Numbered from the stretch's first letter, positions 45,935 to 55,549 are shown. The stretch: 64,000 bases of DNA from CAYRJD01 sp965247395 (GCA_965247395.1 OZ252012.1:62001-126000), one strand, 5' to 3'. Numbers and translations: made by a program. Notes: generated by a model not told the origin, from the sequence alone.

Positions 45935-46020
45935 TGCACACCGGTTTAACGCACGGAAATAGGCGAAACTTCGTAATAATCCAAAAAATGTGAATCCAAA
46001 AAAAAAAAGGGGAGTGCCAT

Positions 46021-47049
46021 ATGAATGACAAAATTTCGAGCGATGAAAAGCAAGCCTGGCTGAGCAGCACGATTGAACAACCAATCGATGCTGCAGAGGA
46101 AATAGTCGACCCACATCACCACTTGTGGGATTTCCCCAACGGCACTTATCTGCTGCCACAGCTTCACGCCGATACCGGTGCTGGCCACAACGTGGCACAG
46201 ACGGTCTTTGTGGAGTGCGCTGCGGGCTACCGAGAGAGCGGTCCTGAGCACATGCGTCCAGTCGGTGAGACCGAGTTTGTCTTAGCTCAGGCTCTTGCTT
46301 CGGCTAAAACGGATGGGGCGGAGATAGCAGGCATCGTCAGCTTTGCCGACCTCAGTCTCGGTGCGGCAGTGGAAGAAGTGCTGCAAGCTCACGTAGAAGC
46401 AGGCGATGGCCGATTCAAGGGCATTCGACATGCCAACGCTTGGGACGCTTCGGAGCAGATCCGTGAATCGCACACCAAGCCATCGCCGCAGCTTTTGGCA
46501 GACAGCAAATTTCGTGCTGGGTTTGCCAAGCTCGGCGCTATGGGATTGAGCTTTGACGCCTGGATGTTTCATCCCCAGGTAGAAGAACTGTCAGATCTGA
46601 CTGCCGCGATTCCTGACACCCCAGTCGTGCTTGACCATTTGGGCGGACCGTTAGGGATAGGTCCTTACGAGGATAAGCGTGAGGATGTTCGAGCCGTGGT
46701 GCGTCCAGCGCTGGAGGAGTTGGCTAAGCGAGAGCATGTGGTGGTGAAGGTGGGTGGCATCGGCATGAGCATCTATGGCGTGGGTCTTAACAAGATGGAT
46801 AAGGCGCCCGATTCACAAACTGTGGCGGCTGCTTGGAGTGAAGACATCCGTCATTGCATTGACACTTTCGGACCTAGCCGCTGCATGTTTGAGAGCAATT
46901 TCCCGGTGGATCGGCAAGGGTGCTCTTACACAGTGTTGTTCAACGCTTTCCAACGCATTAGCGACGAGGCTGGCTACACCGCCAGCGAACGTGCCGACCT
47001 GTTCGCTGGGACGGCTCGAAGGTTTTACCGACTGCCGCTATCTATCTAG
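46021..47049 (+). CDS. amidohydrolase-family (metal-dependent TIM-barrel) hydrolase
   Basis: A 342-residue protein of the amidohydrolase-2 family. The N-terminal metal motif is IVDPHHHLWDFP, followed by FVECAAGYRE, FKGIRHANAWD, VVLDHLGGPLG and the C-terminal FESNFPVDRQGCSY, with the active-site aspartate in that last region. Homologues hydrolyse lactones or decarboxylate aromatic acids; the substrate is unknown. A GGGGAG box follows a run of A at 45998-46010. Its stop shares a CTAG (47046-47049) with the convergent crotonase. Confidence 0.85.
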   Translation: MNDKISSDEKQAWLSSTIEQPIDAAEEIVDPHHHLWDFPNGTYLLPQLHADTGAGHNVAQTVFVECAAGYRESGPEHMRPVGETEFVLAQALASAKTDGAEIAGIVSFADLSLGAAVEEVLQAHVEAGDGRFKGIRHANAWDASEQIRESHTKPSPQLLADSKFRAGFAKLGAMGLSFDAWMFHPQVEELSDLTAAIPDTPVVLDHLGGPLGIGPYEDKREDVRAVVRPALEELAKREHVVVKVGGIGMSIYGVGLNKMDKAPDSQTVAAAWSEDIRHCIDTFGPSRCMFESNFPVDRQGCSYTVLFNAFQRISDEAGYTASERADLFAGTARRFYRLPLSI

Positions 47050-47906
47050 CCCAGTGGATAGCGCAGCTTCTGGTTTTCCGGGAACTTCGCGTCACGCTTG
47101 TCTTTTTGTGCTTCAAACGCCTCAGACATGTCGTCGAAATCAAACATCGCGGCGTTCCAGGTAGCTATGTATTCCAGGCCGTCAGCAACGGAGTGATCAC
47201 GGCTGTAGTTGAGCACCTGCTTGGTGCCCCAAAGTGCCATAGGACTCTTTGAAGCAATCTCGGTGGCGATTTCGTAAACACCGTCGTGTAGTGCGTCAGC
47301 GTCGTCGTACACCTTGTTTATGAGTCCGTGCTGTGCAGCCTCGGCGGCGTCCATGCGCCGACCGGTGAAGGCCAAATCACGCGCAACGCCTTCACCAACA
47401 AGGCGGGGGAGCCGTTGCAGAGTGCCAACGTCAGCAGTCATGCCGATGTTGATTTCCTGGATGGAGAAGAACGCATTGGCGCTGGCATAGCGCATGTCGC
47501 AGGCGGAGATCATGTCAATGCCACCACCGATGCACGCTCCTTGGATCGCTGCGATGATGGGCAGACGACTGCGTTCTAAGCAGGTGAAAGTCTCTTGCAG
47601 GCGGAGAATGGTTTCGCGTGAACTAGCACGGCTGCGGCTAGGGAAGCCAGCACCATCACCGTCGCCAGCACCATCGTTGCCACCGATTCCGTTGCCGAAC
47701 ACGGCCAAATCCATGCCTGCCGAAAAGTGTCGACCCTGCCCGGACAACACGATTACTCGCGCATCGGATCCCTGAGACAGCTCGTTGACGATCTGTGGTA
47801 GCTCATGCCAGAACTCCGGGATCATCGAGTTGGCCTTGTCTGGCCGATTCATTTGCAGCTGGGCGATGTGGTTCACCACGTCAATGTCAAAACACTTGTA
47901 GCTCAT
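47046..47906 (-). CDS. enoyl-CoA hydratase/isomerase (crotonase) family protein
   Basis: A 286-residue crotonase. The CoA-binding and oxyanion-hole segments are HFSAGMDLAVF and AAIQGACIGGGIDMISACDMRYA. The catalytic acidic region is seen in EINIGMTADVGTLQRLP, followed by LAFTGRRMDAAEA. The residues fit the delta3,5-delta2,4-dienoyl-CoA isomerase-like branch (ASP in TADVGTLQ), but this is inference. A Gly/Asp-rich insertion (NGIGGNDGAGDGDGAG) coded by short repeats (47660-47700) sits after the first oxyanion segment. It lies among CoA-transferase genes, suggesting acyl-CoA catabolism. Confidence 0.88.
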   Translation of the reverse strand: MSYKCFDIDVVNHIAQLQMNRPDKANSMIPEFWHELPQIVNELSQGSDARVIVLSGQGRHFSAGMDLAVFGNGIGGNDGAGDGDGAGFPSRSRASSRETILRLQETFTCLERSRLPIIAAIQGACIGGGIDMISACDMRYASANAFFSIQEINIGMTADVGTLQRLPRLVGEGVARDLAFTGRRMDAAEAAQHGLINKVYDDADALHDGVYEIATEIASKSPMALWGTKQVLNYSRDHSVADGLEYIATWNAAMFDFDDMSEAFEAQKDKRDAKFPENQKLRYPLG

Positions 47907-47965
47907 GCCCGCAGGCTATGTCGTTCTACTATTCCGCTTAGGCTTAAGCAATCACGGGCAACGAT

Positions 47966-49498
47966 TTGACGCATTTTGATTCGGCTCGTGGCTGGTGGGT
48001 TGCCATCGGCTGCGCGCTCACAGCTGGCGTTGCTTTTGGCACTATCTACACGTTCGGCGCCTTCGTCAAAGCAATGGCCAAGGAGTTCGACGCCGGACTC
48101 GGCGCTACTTCGGTCGTGTTCGGCATCACGGTCTTCCTTTTCTTCGGCACCGCGATCGTCTCCGGCCTGCTCTACGACAAGCTCGGCCCCAACCCCTTAG
48201 TGATCGTCGGCGGACTGCTTTTTTGCACTGGGCTCATCGGCACCTCGGTTGTCGATTACCTCTGGCAGGGCTACATCGTTTACGGCATCGGCTGCGGCTT
48301 TGGTGGCGGCTTGTTCATCTCCCCTTTATTCGCGCTCGCGGTCGCCTGGTTTCAGAAGTACCGAGCCGTTGCCCAAGGCCTTGTGGCTACTGGCCCGGGC
48401 TTGGGAACGCTGCTGTTGGTGCCGCTGTCGCAAGTGCTAATCGACGATTTGGGCTGGCGCTATGCGATGCGCTGGCTTGCCGTCATTGCCGGCTGTGTCT
48501 TTTTTGTCGGATTGCTCCTGATTAAGCGTGCGCCATCGATGAAGCTGGGTAACCCCAAGCTTCACAAGAAACTCGTTCTGCGCACCGGCACCTTCTGGCG
48601 CCTGTTCATCTCATCGGTTCTGTTCTCTATAGCGCTTATCGGCTCACTTGGCGTGGTGATCCCGTTCGCCGAAGCGGAGGGCCTAAGCACACGCCGGGCG
48701 GGCTTGCTGCTCTCGGCCATCGGTGCTTCGAGCATTTTGGGACGAATGTTGCTCACAAGCTTCGCTAGCAAACTGGGTTCGGTTCGCCTGTTTAAGATCG
48801 CATTCTTTGGGTTGCCAATTGCTTACAGCATCTGGCTGCTAGCGCTTGATGACTATCTGTCTCTAACCGATGACGGACGGTTCGTGGTGATGTTGGGGTT
48901 CGCAACGATCTTGGGAATTTCATATGGCGGGTTTGTTGCGTTGATGGGAGACGTCACGGCACACCTGTTTGGCCTGGTGGGCATAGGTGCGGTGATGGGA
49001 ATGCTGTTCTTTTCGGCGGGGCTTGGCAGCCTGATCGGCGCACCAGCTGCGGGTTACCTAGCCGATTACAGCGACGCTCGGCTACTACCAATATCCGTGA
49101 TGCTGATTATTTCTGCGCTCGGTGCGTTGCTGTTGCTGCCGATGACACGTAATCCGGTGCGACTGCCAACCTGGTTGGGACCAAACGGCCCGCTCGAGCC
49201 GCTGTTGTCGGATACGCCGAATGGCACCGTTGACCTGGTGGGCCCAGGTGAGACAAGCCCAGGCGAGGCTGGCCCTGACAGGATGGGTGGCGGCAAGGTG
49301 CTGGTGACAGCCATGCAATCGGCCGCGAGATCTGCCACACACCGCGGCCTGCCTGAGGTTGAGCATTGGGCGCCCACGCTGAGAGCGGCTCCGCCGAGAG
49401 TGTTCTGGCCCATCACGGATGCCAAGGTGGACAGCACACCAGAAGGCAAAGGCACTAACGAGACCGACACCACGCGGGCGAACAACCGCCAGGGTTGA
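47966..49498 (+). CDS. MFS transporter, oxalate/formate antiporter-like (OFA) family
   Basis: A 510-residue transporter with about 12 membrane segments. N-terminal WWVAIGCALTAGVAFGTIYT and YTFGAFVKAM, plus AVAQGLVATGPGLGTLLLVPL and the interdomain cytoplasmic loop, fit the OFA/monocarboxylate branch of the major facilitator superfamily. The start is TTG 47966. A 100-residue hydrophilic C-terminus (PGETSPGEAGPDRMGGG) is unusual. It is followed 13 bp later by a CaiB-type CoA-transferase, suggesting that it imports a carboxylic acid that is then activated as a CoA thioester. Confidence 0.82.
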   Translation: MTHFDSARGWWVAIGCALTAGVAFGTIYTFGAFVKAMAKEFDAGLGATSVVFGITVFLFFGTAIVSGLLYDKLGPNPLVIVGGLLFCTGLIGTSVVDYLWQGYIVYGIGCGFGGGLFISPLFALAVAWFQKYRAVAQGLVATGPGLGTLLLVPLSQVLIDDLGWRYAMRWLAVIAGCVFFVGLLLIKRAPSMKLGNPKLHKKLVLRTGTFWRLFISSVLFSIALIGSLGVVIPFAEAEGLSTRRAGLLLSAIGASSILGRMLLTSFASKLGSVRLFKIAFFGLPIAYSIWLLALDDYLSLTDDGRFVVMLGFATILGISYGGFVALMGDVTAHLFGLVGIGAVMGMLFFSAGLGSLIGAPAAGYLADYSDARLLPISVMLIISALGALLLLPMTRNPVRLPTWLGPNGPLEPLLSDTPNGTVDLVGPGETSPGEAGPDRMGGGKVLVTAMQSAARSATHRGLPEVEHWAPTLRAAPPRVFWPITDAKVDSTPEGKGTNETDTTRANNRQG

Positions 49499-49511
49499 CT
49501 AACTTCACATT

Positions 49512-50765
49512 GTGGATACACCGCTTAGCGACGTAGTTGTTCTAGATCTCACCCGCGCAGTAGCAGGACCAATCATCGGTCGTTTGCTTAGCGATTTGGG
49601 TGCGCGTGTGGTGAAAATAGAGCCGCCCGACGCTGACCTAACCCGTTTCGTTGTGCCAGACGTAAACGGCATGTCTGCTTACTTCACCCATTTCAACGCA
49701 GGCAAAGAATGCGTTTCCATTGATCTCACAAACCCTGACGGCAAAGATCTCTTCTTGTCGATGGTGCCGCACGCCGACATCGTGTTGGAGAACTACAGAC
49801 CCGGCGTCATTGACAGGCTCGGGATTGGTTATGAAGTGCTATCCCAAATCAAGCCCGACATCATTCTCGGCTCGGTTAGTGGTTGGGGTCCCGGCAACGA
49901 GCGATCCGATCGTGGTGCTTTCGCCTCAGCTATCCACGCCGAAACCGGCGTAACAGAAATGGTGGCTCGCCGGCGGGGCACTCCGCAGGGGAGCGCCCCA
50001 CTGCGCAACGACCCGATGGCTACCGCTGATACAGCCACCGGGCTGCATGCGTTGGCTGCGGTTCTGGCGGCGCTGCACATGCGCGACAGGACGGGCAAGG
50101 GGCAGACGGTGGAAGTGTCGATGGCCGAAAGCATGCTCATGAGCAACGATCAGGTTGCCACCGAACTAACCGGTGAAGACCCGCCGGGCGGCTTCAAGTC
50201 AGGGCAAAACTGGTCAGGGATATACCGCCTCAAAGACGGCCGGCACGTCAACATCACGATTGATGTAACGGCCAATTTTGGATTCAAGGCAATGATGAGC
50301 GCTATGGATCGCCCTGACCTAGCCGACGACCCGCGTTACACCGACATGCACAAGCGAGCGCCGCTACGTGATGAGTTGGAGGCATTGTTTGCGGAGTGGA
50401 TAGCGCAGTTTGATGACCCACGAGCACTTGAGACGGCCATTGGAGTAAAAGCGGTGTTTGTAGCCGAAGTGCAAACCGTGGCCGAGCTAGCTAAAACGGA
50501 CTGGGCAAACACAAGGGGAGCGTTTGTGGATATCGACGCAGGTGAACGCGGCTCGCTAATGGTTCCGCAGGCACCGTGGCGGTTTGGCGATTCAGCCAGC
50601 GGCGCAAAACCGATCGTGGGCGATCGCGGACAACACAACAGGCAGGTGCTTGAAGATCTGGCTGGCCTGGATGATGCGCAGCTAGACGATCTGGAAGCTC
50701 GCGGTGTGATTAGCCATGGAGAGCCGGTGTTTCACCCGTCGCGACTGGCGCGAGGGTCTCAGTAG
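49512..50765 (+). CDS. CaiB/BaiF family CoA-transferase
   Basis: A 417-residue class III CoA-transferase. Typical segments are VVVLDLTRAVAGPIIGRLLSDLGARVVKIE at the start (positions 6-36), NAGKECVSIDLTNPDGKD, VLENYRPGVIDRLGIGYEVL, and GKGQTVEVSMAESMLMSND in the region of the catalytic acid. The acid there is Glu where formyl-CoA transferase has Asp, as in many family members. The start is GTG. It is coupled closely to the upstream carboxylate transporter and stops 2 bases before the convergent fused CoA-transferase. The acid substrate is unknown. Confidence 0.9.
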   Translation: MDTPLSDVVVLDLTRAVAGPIIGRLLSDLGARVVKIEPPDADLTRFVVPDVNGMSAYFTHFNAGKECVSIDLTNPDGKDLFLSMVPHADIVLENYRPGVIDRLGIGYEVLSQIKPDIILGSVSGWGPGNERSDRGAFASAIHAETGVTEMVARRRGTPQGSAPLRNDPMATADTATGLHALAAVLAALHMRDRTGKGQTVEVSMAESMLMSNDQVATELTGEDPPGGFKSGQNWSGIYRLKDGRHVNITIDVTANFGFKAMMSAMDRPDLADDPRYTDMHKRAPLRDELEALFAEWIAQFDDPRALETAIGVKAVFVAEVQTVAELAKTDWANTRGAFVDIDAGERGSLMVPQAPWRFGDSASGAKPIVGDRGQHNRQVLEDLAGLDDAQLDDLEARGVISHGEPVFHPSRLARGSQ

Positions 50766-50767
50766 CT

Positions 50768-53257
50768 CTAGCTCAGAACTTCGGCCGCAGCCAGATTGGC
50801 GATCTTGTCTTCGTCGTAACCCAAGTAATCGTTGAGCACCTCAAAGTTGTCCTCACCTAGGCAAGGTCCGCCTCGCCACACCTGAGCTGGGGTTCGCCCC
50901 AACCTCGTGCGGCAGTTGTGAGTCCACATCGTGCCGCGGTAGCTCTGCGGCACTTCTATGTGATGTTGCCGATGGGTGAACTGCGGATCGTCGCAACAAC
51001 CCTGAGCGTCATTAACCGGATAAGCGTCAACACCACCGGCTTGTAATTCGATTGCGGCAGCCTCGTTTGAACGTGCCTGAGTCCAAACCGTAATGGCGTC
51101 GGCTATATCGCTCTCACGTGTGCGGCGTTGGGCTTGCGACAAGCCAACCCAGTCGTCTTTCCCAATCACACCGGCTAGAGCGGGCCACATCTCATCAGTG
51201 CAAGCGATGGCAATCCAGGTGTCCTCGCCATCAGAAGCGAACACTCCGTGCGGGCTCATCAACGGATCGTCGTTTCCGCAGCGCTGTGCGGTGCGTCCAT
51301 TCACGCACGCGTCAAGAATGGCTGGTGACAAATAGTGCAAGGCGCTCTCGGTTTGTGAGAAATCGATGTAACAGCCTCGACCGGTTTGTTTACGTTGTTC
51401 TAGAGCGGCCATTAGCACCGCCACCACCACGCGAGGTGCCAGGTAGTCGGTATACGGGCCGTATGGCCCCGCCGGGTCACGGTCAGGCCAACCGGCGATC
51501 TCATAGAAGCCAGCAATTGCTGCTGCCATAAAGCCATAGCCAGCCAGCCTTGAAAACGGTCCCGTCTGGCCCAACAACGAGCTTGACAGCATGATCAGCC
51601 CCGGGTTCAACTCTGACAGCACGTCGTAGTCGTAGCCCATACGGCCGAACGAGCCAGGCGAAAACGACTCGGTTGTAATGTCTGCCCACTTCAAGAGATC
51701 AAGCACAACCTCGCGTGACTCGGGCTTGCTCAAGTCCAGGCTGATGCTGCGTTTGCCAGCGTTGTAGACGCCGTAGCCAACGCTGTTGTCTGGGTGTGGC
51801 TCTTCATCCACAAACGGGTTGACCGTTCGCATCGTGTCCGGCCGGCTTTCGGTTTCAACTTTGACGACGGTCGCGCCGTAGTCGGCCAATATGCGAACCG
51901 CCGAAGGAGTGGCGATAACCCAAGAAAATTCCAGCACCTTCAGGCCTGCCAGCGGCAAGTTATTGCTGGTCGCGCCAGAGCTAACCGTGCCAAAGTTACC
52001 CGGACCTGAGCTAGCAGAGTCTTCCGGCCCTGCCTGAGCAGACACCGCCCGAGCAGACATCACCATCGGCTCACGAGCAAGATCAATCTTCCCGTTGTGC
52101 TCACCCAGCTTCGGAACCGCCGATCGAGCAGCAGGTTGGCCTTCGCTAAATGCTGCGAGATGACCGGGAAACAGCACCCTCCTGCCGTCGTCAAGCGTCT
52201 CGTCCTGCCAAAAGTTCCGCGCCTCGAAGTGTTCGTTAGTAATTAGGTCTTTGACGGTGGCCGAAGGAGTCAGCAAAATGTTGCGATCAAAGGCGGCCGC
52301 CCACAGTTCGTCCTTGGTCTTGGTGGCAAGAAACTTCTGATGCGTTTCAAAAGCACGCACGGCTACATCCACAGACACCTCACCGGCTAGTACCTGCGTA
52401 CCAAAGTTCTCCCAATCGATGTTTCGCAACTCTTCGCTGGCGAAACCCTCTTCGTCTTCCCACTCGACGAGCCGTCTTGAGAAAGGCGCAAACACCGCAC
52501 CCATCAGCGATACGCAAACCGTGTGGCCATCGGCGCACGGAAACAACAACGGAATGTCAATGCCCGCAATGGAAAGCCCACCCGCCAAACGCCCGATCTG
52601 GTTGGCATTTACGCGTGTGCATAAATTTTGAATAGTGCCGTGCGTCATTGACTCCATTGCGGAGACGTCAATGTGCTGTCCCAGCCCGCTGCGTTGAGCC
52701 TCATATAGAGCGATAAGAATTGCGTCTGCGGCGTCTGCGGCACCCTGCAAAAAACTCTGAGGCACGCCCGATACTCGTATTGGCGGTCGGTCACTATCAC
52801 CGCTGGCCTGCAAAAACCCACTGCCAGCTACTGCTGTCAGATCCGAGCCAAGCCAGTCGCCGCGCGGGCCACCCATCCCGTAGGGCGTAATGGTGGCATG
52901 AACCAGGGCGGGGTTTAGCTGTGAGAGTGCCTCATAGCTCAACTGTTTGTCTAACTCTTGGCCTTGATTGGCGTCTTGGATTACGGCGTCAGCACTGGCT
53001 AGCAGCTTGCACAGCTGTGAGTAGCCGTCCGGAGTTGCAACATCAAGCGTGACGCTTTTTTTACCCTGGCTATAAGCCCAATGCAGCAGCGAATTCTCTA
53101 AGTCGGGCTTGTCATCTACGAACGGACCCTGATGCCTGGTCGCTGACCCAGAGGGCGGCTCAACAGCGATGACTTCGGCACCGAGTGAGGCCAAGAGATA
53201 GCCCGCAAACTGACTGATCCCCGAGCAAAGGTCAATTACGCGATAGTGCTCGATCAT
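50768..53257 (-). CDS. fused tandem CaiB/BaiF CoA-transferase (two full domains)
   Basis: An 829-residue protein with two class III CoA-transferase domains in one chain. The first (about 1-385) has VIDLCSGISQFAGYLLASLGA, QGKKSVTLDVATPDG and GLGQHIDVSAMESM. A Ser/Ala/Gly-rich linker covers about 390-430. The second (about 430-829) has LKVLEFSWVIATPSAVRILA, NAGKRSISLDLSKPES and GRGCYIDFSQTESALHYL. Both keep an acid at the catalytic position (Glu). Class III transferases work as interlocked dimers, so the fusion may be an internal heterodimer. It follows a small membrane-protein gene by 7 bp on the minus strand. Confidence 0.9.
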   Translation of the reverse strand: MIEHYRVIDLCSGISQFAGYLLASLGAEVIAVEPPSGSATRHQGPFVDDKPDLENSLLHWAYSQGKKSVTLDVATPDGYSQLCKLLASADAVIQDANQGQELDKQLSYEALSQLNPALVHATITPYGMGGPRGDWLGSDLTAVAGSGFLQASGDSDRPPIRVSGVPQSFLQGAADAADAILIALYEAQRSGLGQHIDVSAMESMTHGTIQNLCTRVNANQIGRLAGGLSIAGIDIPLLFPCADGHTVCVSLMGAVFAPFSRRLVEWEDEEGFASEELRNIDWENFGTQVLAGEVSVDVAVRAFETHQKFLATKTKDELWAAAFDRNILLTPSATVKDLITNEHFEARNFWQDETLDDGRRVLFPGHLAAFSEGQPAARSAVPKLGEHNGKIDLAREPMVMSARAVSAQAGPEDSASSGPGNFGTVSSGATSNNLPLAGLKVLEFSWVIATPSAVRILADYGATVVKVETESRPDTMRTVNPFVDEEPHPDNSVGYGVYNAGKRSISLDLSKPESREVVLDLLKWADITTESFSPGSFGRMGYDYDVLSELNPGLIMLSSSLLGQTGPFSRLAGYGFMAAAIAGFYEIAGWPDRDPAGPYGPYTDYLAPRVVVAVLMAALEQRKQTGRGCYIDFSQTESALHYLSPAILDACVNGRTAQRCGNDDPLMSPHGVFASDGEDTWIAIACTDEMWPALAGVIGKDDWVGLSQAQRRTRESDIADAITVWTQARSNEAAAIELQAGGVDAYPVNDAQGCCDDPQFTHRQHHIEVPQSYRGTMWTHNCRTRLGRTPAQVWRGGPCLGEDNFEVLNDYLGYDEDKIANLAAAEVLS

Positions 53258-53264
53258 GAATAGC

Positions 53265-53684
53265 TCAACCTGTAAGTACGGCCCCCATAAACAAAGCCAC
53301 TAGCGCCAGGAGCAAGGCAATCGCTGCGGAGGCGGCCTTCAGCATGGTGTTGCTCGTGCGTTGATGCGCAAAGGCTGCCGCACCTGACAGCAACACAACG
53401 AAGATCTTGATGCCTATTAGCTGTGACCAAGCGGAGGTCACCTCATCGGCATAGGCGTCCAACATGCCCCAAAAACCAGTGAGCAGAGCCACTCCAAACG
53501 CCGGCCAGGCCACTTTGTTGTAGGCGTTGGCCACCACCAGGGTGCTTTCGCGATTGGATTTTCTTAAAGCAGGCATGACTGCGCCCAGCACGATCTGGCC
53601 GCCAACCCAAACGGTTATTGACAAAACGTGTATGAACACTCGAACCGCATCAAGATCAAATACGGCGTCGCTGACTTCTTCCAT
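53265..53684 (-). CDS. four-span membrane protein, CopD/DUF4149-like
   Basis: A 139-residue protein with four hydrophobic segments, beginning VFIHVLSITVWVGGQIVLG and ending ALLLALVALFMGAVL. The HxxxxxxWxGG pattern in segment 1 and the second pattern FAHQRTSNTM resemble small CopD-like or protoporphyrinogen-oxidase-HemJ-like membrane proteins, but the match is loose. The TGA/ATG junction to the fused CoA-transferase has only a 7-bp gap, so they share a transcript. No function is assigned. Confidence 0.65.
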   Translation of the reverse strand: MEEVSDAVFDLDAVRVFIHVLSITVWVGGQIVLGAVMPALRKSNRESTLVVANAYNKVAWPAFGVALLTGFWGMLDAYADEVTSAWSQLIGIKIFVVLLSGAAAFAHQRTSNTMLKAASAAIALLLALVALFMGAVLTG

Positions 53685-53751
53685 GACTGCTTTCTAGTCG
53701 GAGTGGCTGGGTTGGTTGAACAGGCTGGACGGCTGGACTGATTAGCAGCGA

Positions 53752-54918
53752 CTAGGCGCTAGTTGGGTGCAGCAGCTCGGTCATGTTGTTTGAGAAGAAC
53801 TTCTCTAACACCTGGTCGTCAAATCCTTCAAGCGATGAGTTGAACCGTCCCAGCGGATTGCGTCCACCTTCGATGTGCGGGTAGTCGCTAGAGAACAGAT
53901 ACAGATCGTCATTGGATTGGCGTACCAGCGTTCCGACATCCTCAAATGGGTAAGGCGTGAATGCCATCTGTCGCGTGATCTGCTCCGAAGGAGGAGCTGT
54001 AAGAGCGGCCAAATCCGGTTCGGAACGCTTCCAGATGCCCGCAATATGATCCAGTCGTCGCAGCATGGAAGGAACCCAGCCAGCGCCCAGCTCGATCACG
54101 CCGCCGCGCAGATTGGGATGACGTTGCAGCACACCATCCAGTGTCAACACTCCAACAAACGCTTCGGCCGCGTGGTGCAGCGCGACCATGTCTTTGCCTC
54201 GCACATTCTCACCGCCACCGAGCCAGTCGGTTGGCACCGGGCGACCCGTGTTCATCCAAGCCTGAGCAAGCTGCAGCGGGTTGCCACCCACATGCAACAC
54301 AAACGGCACTCCGGCTTCAGTCAGCGACGCCCAGACCGGGTCAAAATCGTTGTGACCTGGTGAGCGACCCTCGGCGGTGCGGTGCGGAACCCACACAGCG
54401 CCCAGACCAAGCTCCAGTGCGTACTTAATTTCTTCTAACGCCTGGGCAGGGTCGTCTAGTGGAACCATTGCTACGCCGAGCAGACGGTCGTCATCGGAGC
54501 AAAACTCAGCCATTCCGCGGTTGTGAGCGCGCGCGGAGCCGTAGCGCACGTCAAGATCAGACCGAGTGTCAAAGCAAACACCTGCGCTAAAGGTGGCAAA
54601 CACAAACTGCTGGTGAAAGCCCAACATGTCCAGAGCGGTCGAACGCTCATTGGAGTTGAACGCACCAAGAGCGTCGTATCCCTTAGGGCCGCTGATCAAA
54701 TCGTCTCCCAAGGCGATTAGCTCGGCAACGGTTTCGGGGCTGTGGGCGTGAGTAGCGGCTGCTTTCTCAAGGTTGTCCGACAGGCGCCCGCCAGAAGTGA
54801 AGCTGATCTCAGGAATGCGGTCACGAATTTTTGGGTCAGCGTTAGACGTCAAGAAGTCGGGCAGTTCCATGAGATGGCTGTCTGCGTCAAGGTAGGTGCG
54901 ATTTCGGGCGTAGGTCAT
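53752..54918 (-). CDS. amidohydrolase-family hydrolase/decarboxylase
   Basis: A 388-residue protein from ATG 54918. The N-terminal metal motif is degenerate (YLDADSHLMELPDFL). Conserved segments follow: MLGFHQQFVFATFSAGV, GVAMVPLDDPAQALEEIKYALELG (positions about 165-190), PFVLHVGGNP, and the C-terminal LYLFSSDYPHIEGGRNPLGRF with the catalytic Asp. This fits the amidohydrolase-2 branch near 2-amino-3-carboxymuconate-semialdehyde decarboxylase. ATG 54990 would add 24 hydrophobic residues before the conserved start; I prefer 54918. It is the second amidohydrolase of this catabolic region. Confidence 0.85.
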   Translation of the reverse strand: MTYARNRTYLDADSHLMELPDFLTSNADPKIRDRIPEISFTSGGRLSDNLEKAAATHAHSPETVAELIALGDDLISGPKGYDALGAFNSNERSTALDMLGFHQQFVFATFSAGVCFDTRSDLDVRYGSARAHNRGMAEFCSDDDRLLGVAMVPLDDPAQALEEIKYALELGLGAVWVPHRTAEGRSPGHNDFDPVWASLTEAGVPFVLHVGGNPLQLAQAWMNTGRPVPTDWLGGGENVRGKDMVALHHAAEAFVGVLTLDGVLQRHPNLRGGVIELGAGWVPSMLRRLDHIAGIWKRSEPDLAALTAPPSEQITRQMAFTPYPFEDVGTLVRQSNDDLYLFSSDYPHIEGGRNPLGRFNSSLEGFDDQVLEKFFSNNMTELLHPTSA

Positions 54919-55034
54919 AGCCACAGCGTAGTTTCTACGCAATAAGCAAGTGAATAAAACAAGTGTTAGTGCGCTGGAAGCTCTGTTCACTGGGCCCGTT
55001 ATTGCTAGAGCCAGCCGTCGTTAGCCTTTTTTGG

Positions 55035-55514
55035 ATGGCAGATGCTCGTACCCCGCATGCAAAGGTGCTCACGGCCTCCGATGGGGTGATTGCCAAGACA
55101 CGTGAAGACCGCAGTGGCGACGCCTTAGAAAAAGCCCTGAACGATTCTGGCTTTGAGGTGGTTCAACGCGCTGTGGTAGCGGATGGGGTTGAGAGCGTGT
55201 CACAGGCGTTGGCCGAGATGTCAGATGGATTTGCCGGGCTCATAGTGACCACAGGCGGCACCGGTTTTGCCGAGCGTGATCTGACGCCCGAAGGCACTAG
55301 ACAAGTGATCGAGCGCGAAGCGCCTGGACTGGCTGAGGCAATGCGGTTGGTTAACCCGCTCGGAAGGCTGTCGCGCGGAATTGCCGGCGTGGTTGGCCAG
55401 GTGATCATTCTCAATACGCCCGGTTCCACCGCTGGTTGCGTCGAGTGCTTTGAGGCAGTGGCGGACGTAATTCCGCACGCCCTGCGGTTGCTGGAAGGTG
55501 AGCGGGTTCACTAG
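55035..55514 (+). CDS. MogA/MoaB-family molybdopterin-binding protein
   Basis: A 159-residue protein. The family motif is visible in KVLTASDGVIAKTREDRSG, GLIVTTGGTGFAERDLTPEGT (the TGGTG loop and the Asp-Thr-Pro-Glu segment) and the glycine-rich RGIAGVVGQVIILNTPGSTAG. It adenylylates or binds molybdopterin in cofactor synthesis. The start at 55035 fits the domain; an ORF start at 54963 adds an unconserved leader that would lie in the divergent promoter region. No other moa gene is adjacent. Confidence 0.85.
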   Translation: MADARTPHAKVLTASDGVIAKTREDRSGDALEKALNDSGFEVVQRAVVADGVESVSQALAEMSDGFAGLIVTTGGTGFAERDLTPEGTRQVIEREAPGLAEAMRLVNPLGRLSRGIAGVVGQVIILNTPGSTAGCVECFEAVADVIPHALRLLEGERVH

Positions 55515-55549
55515 CTGGTGAGCTCCACGCGCCCGGTCACGGAGCCGCC

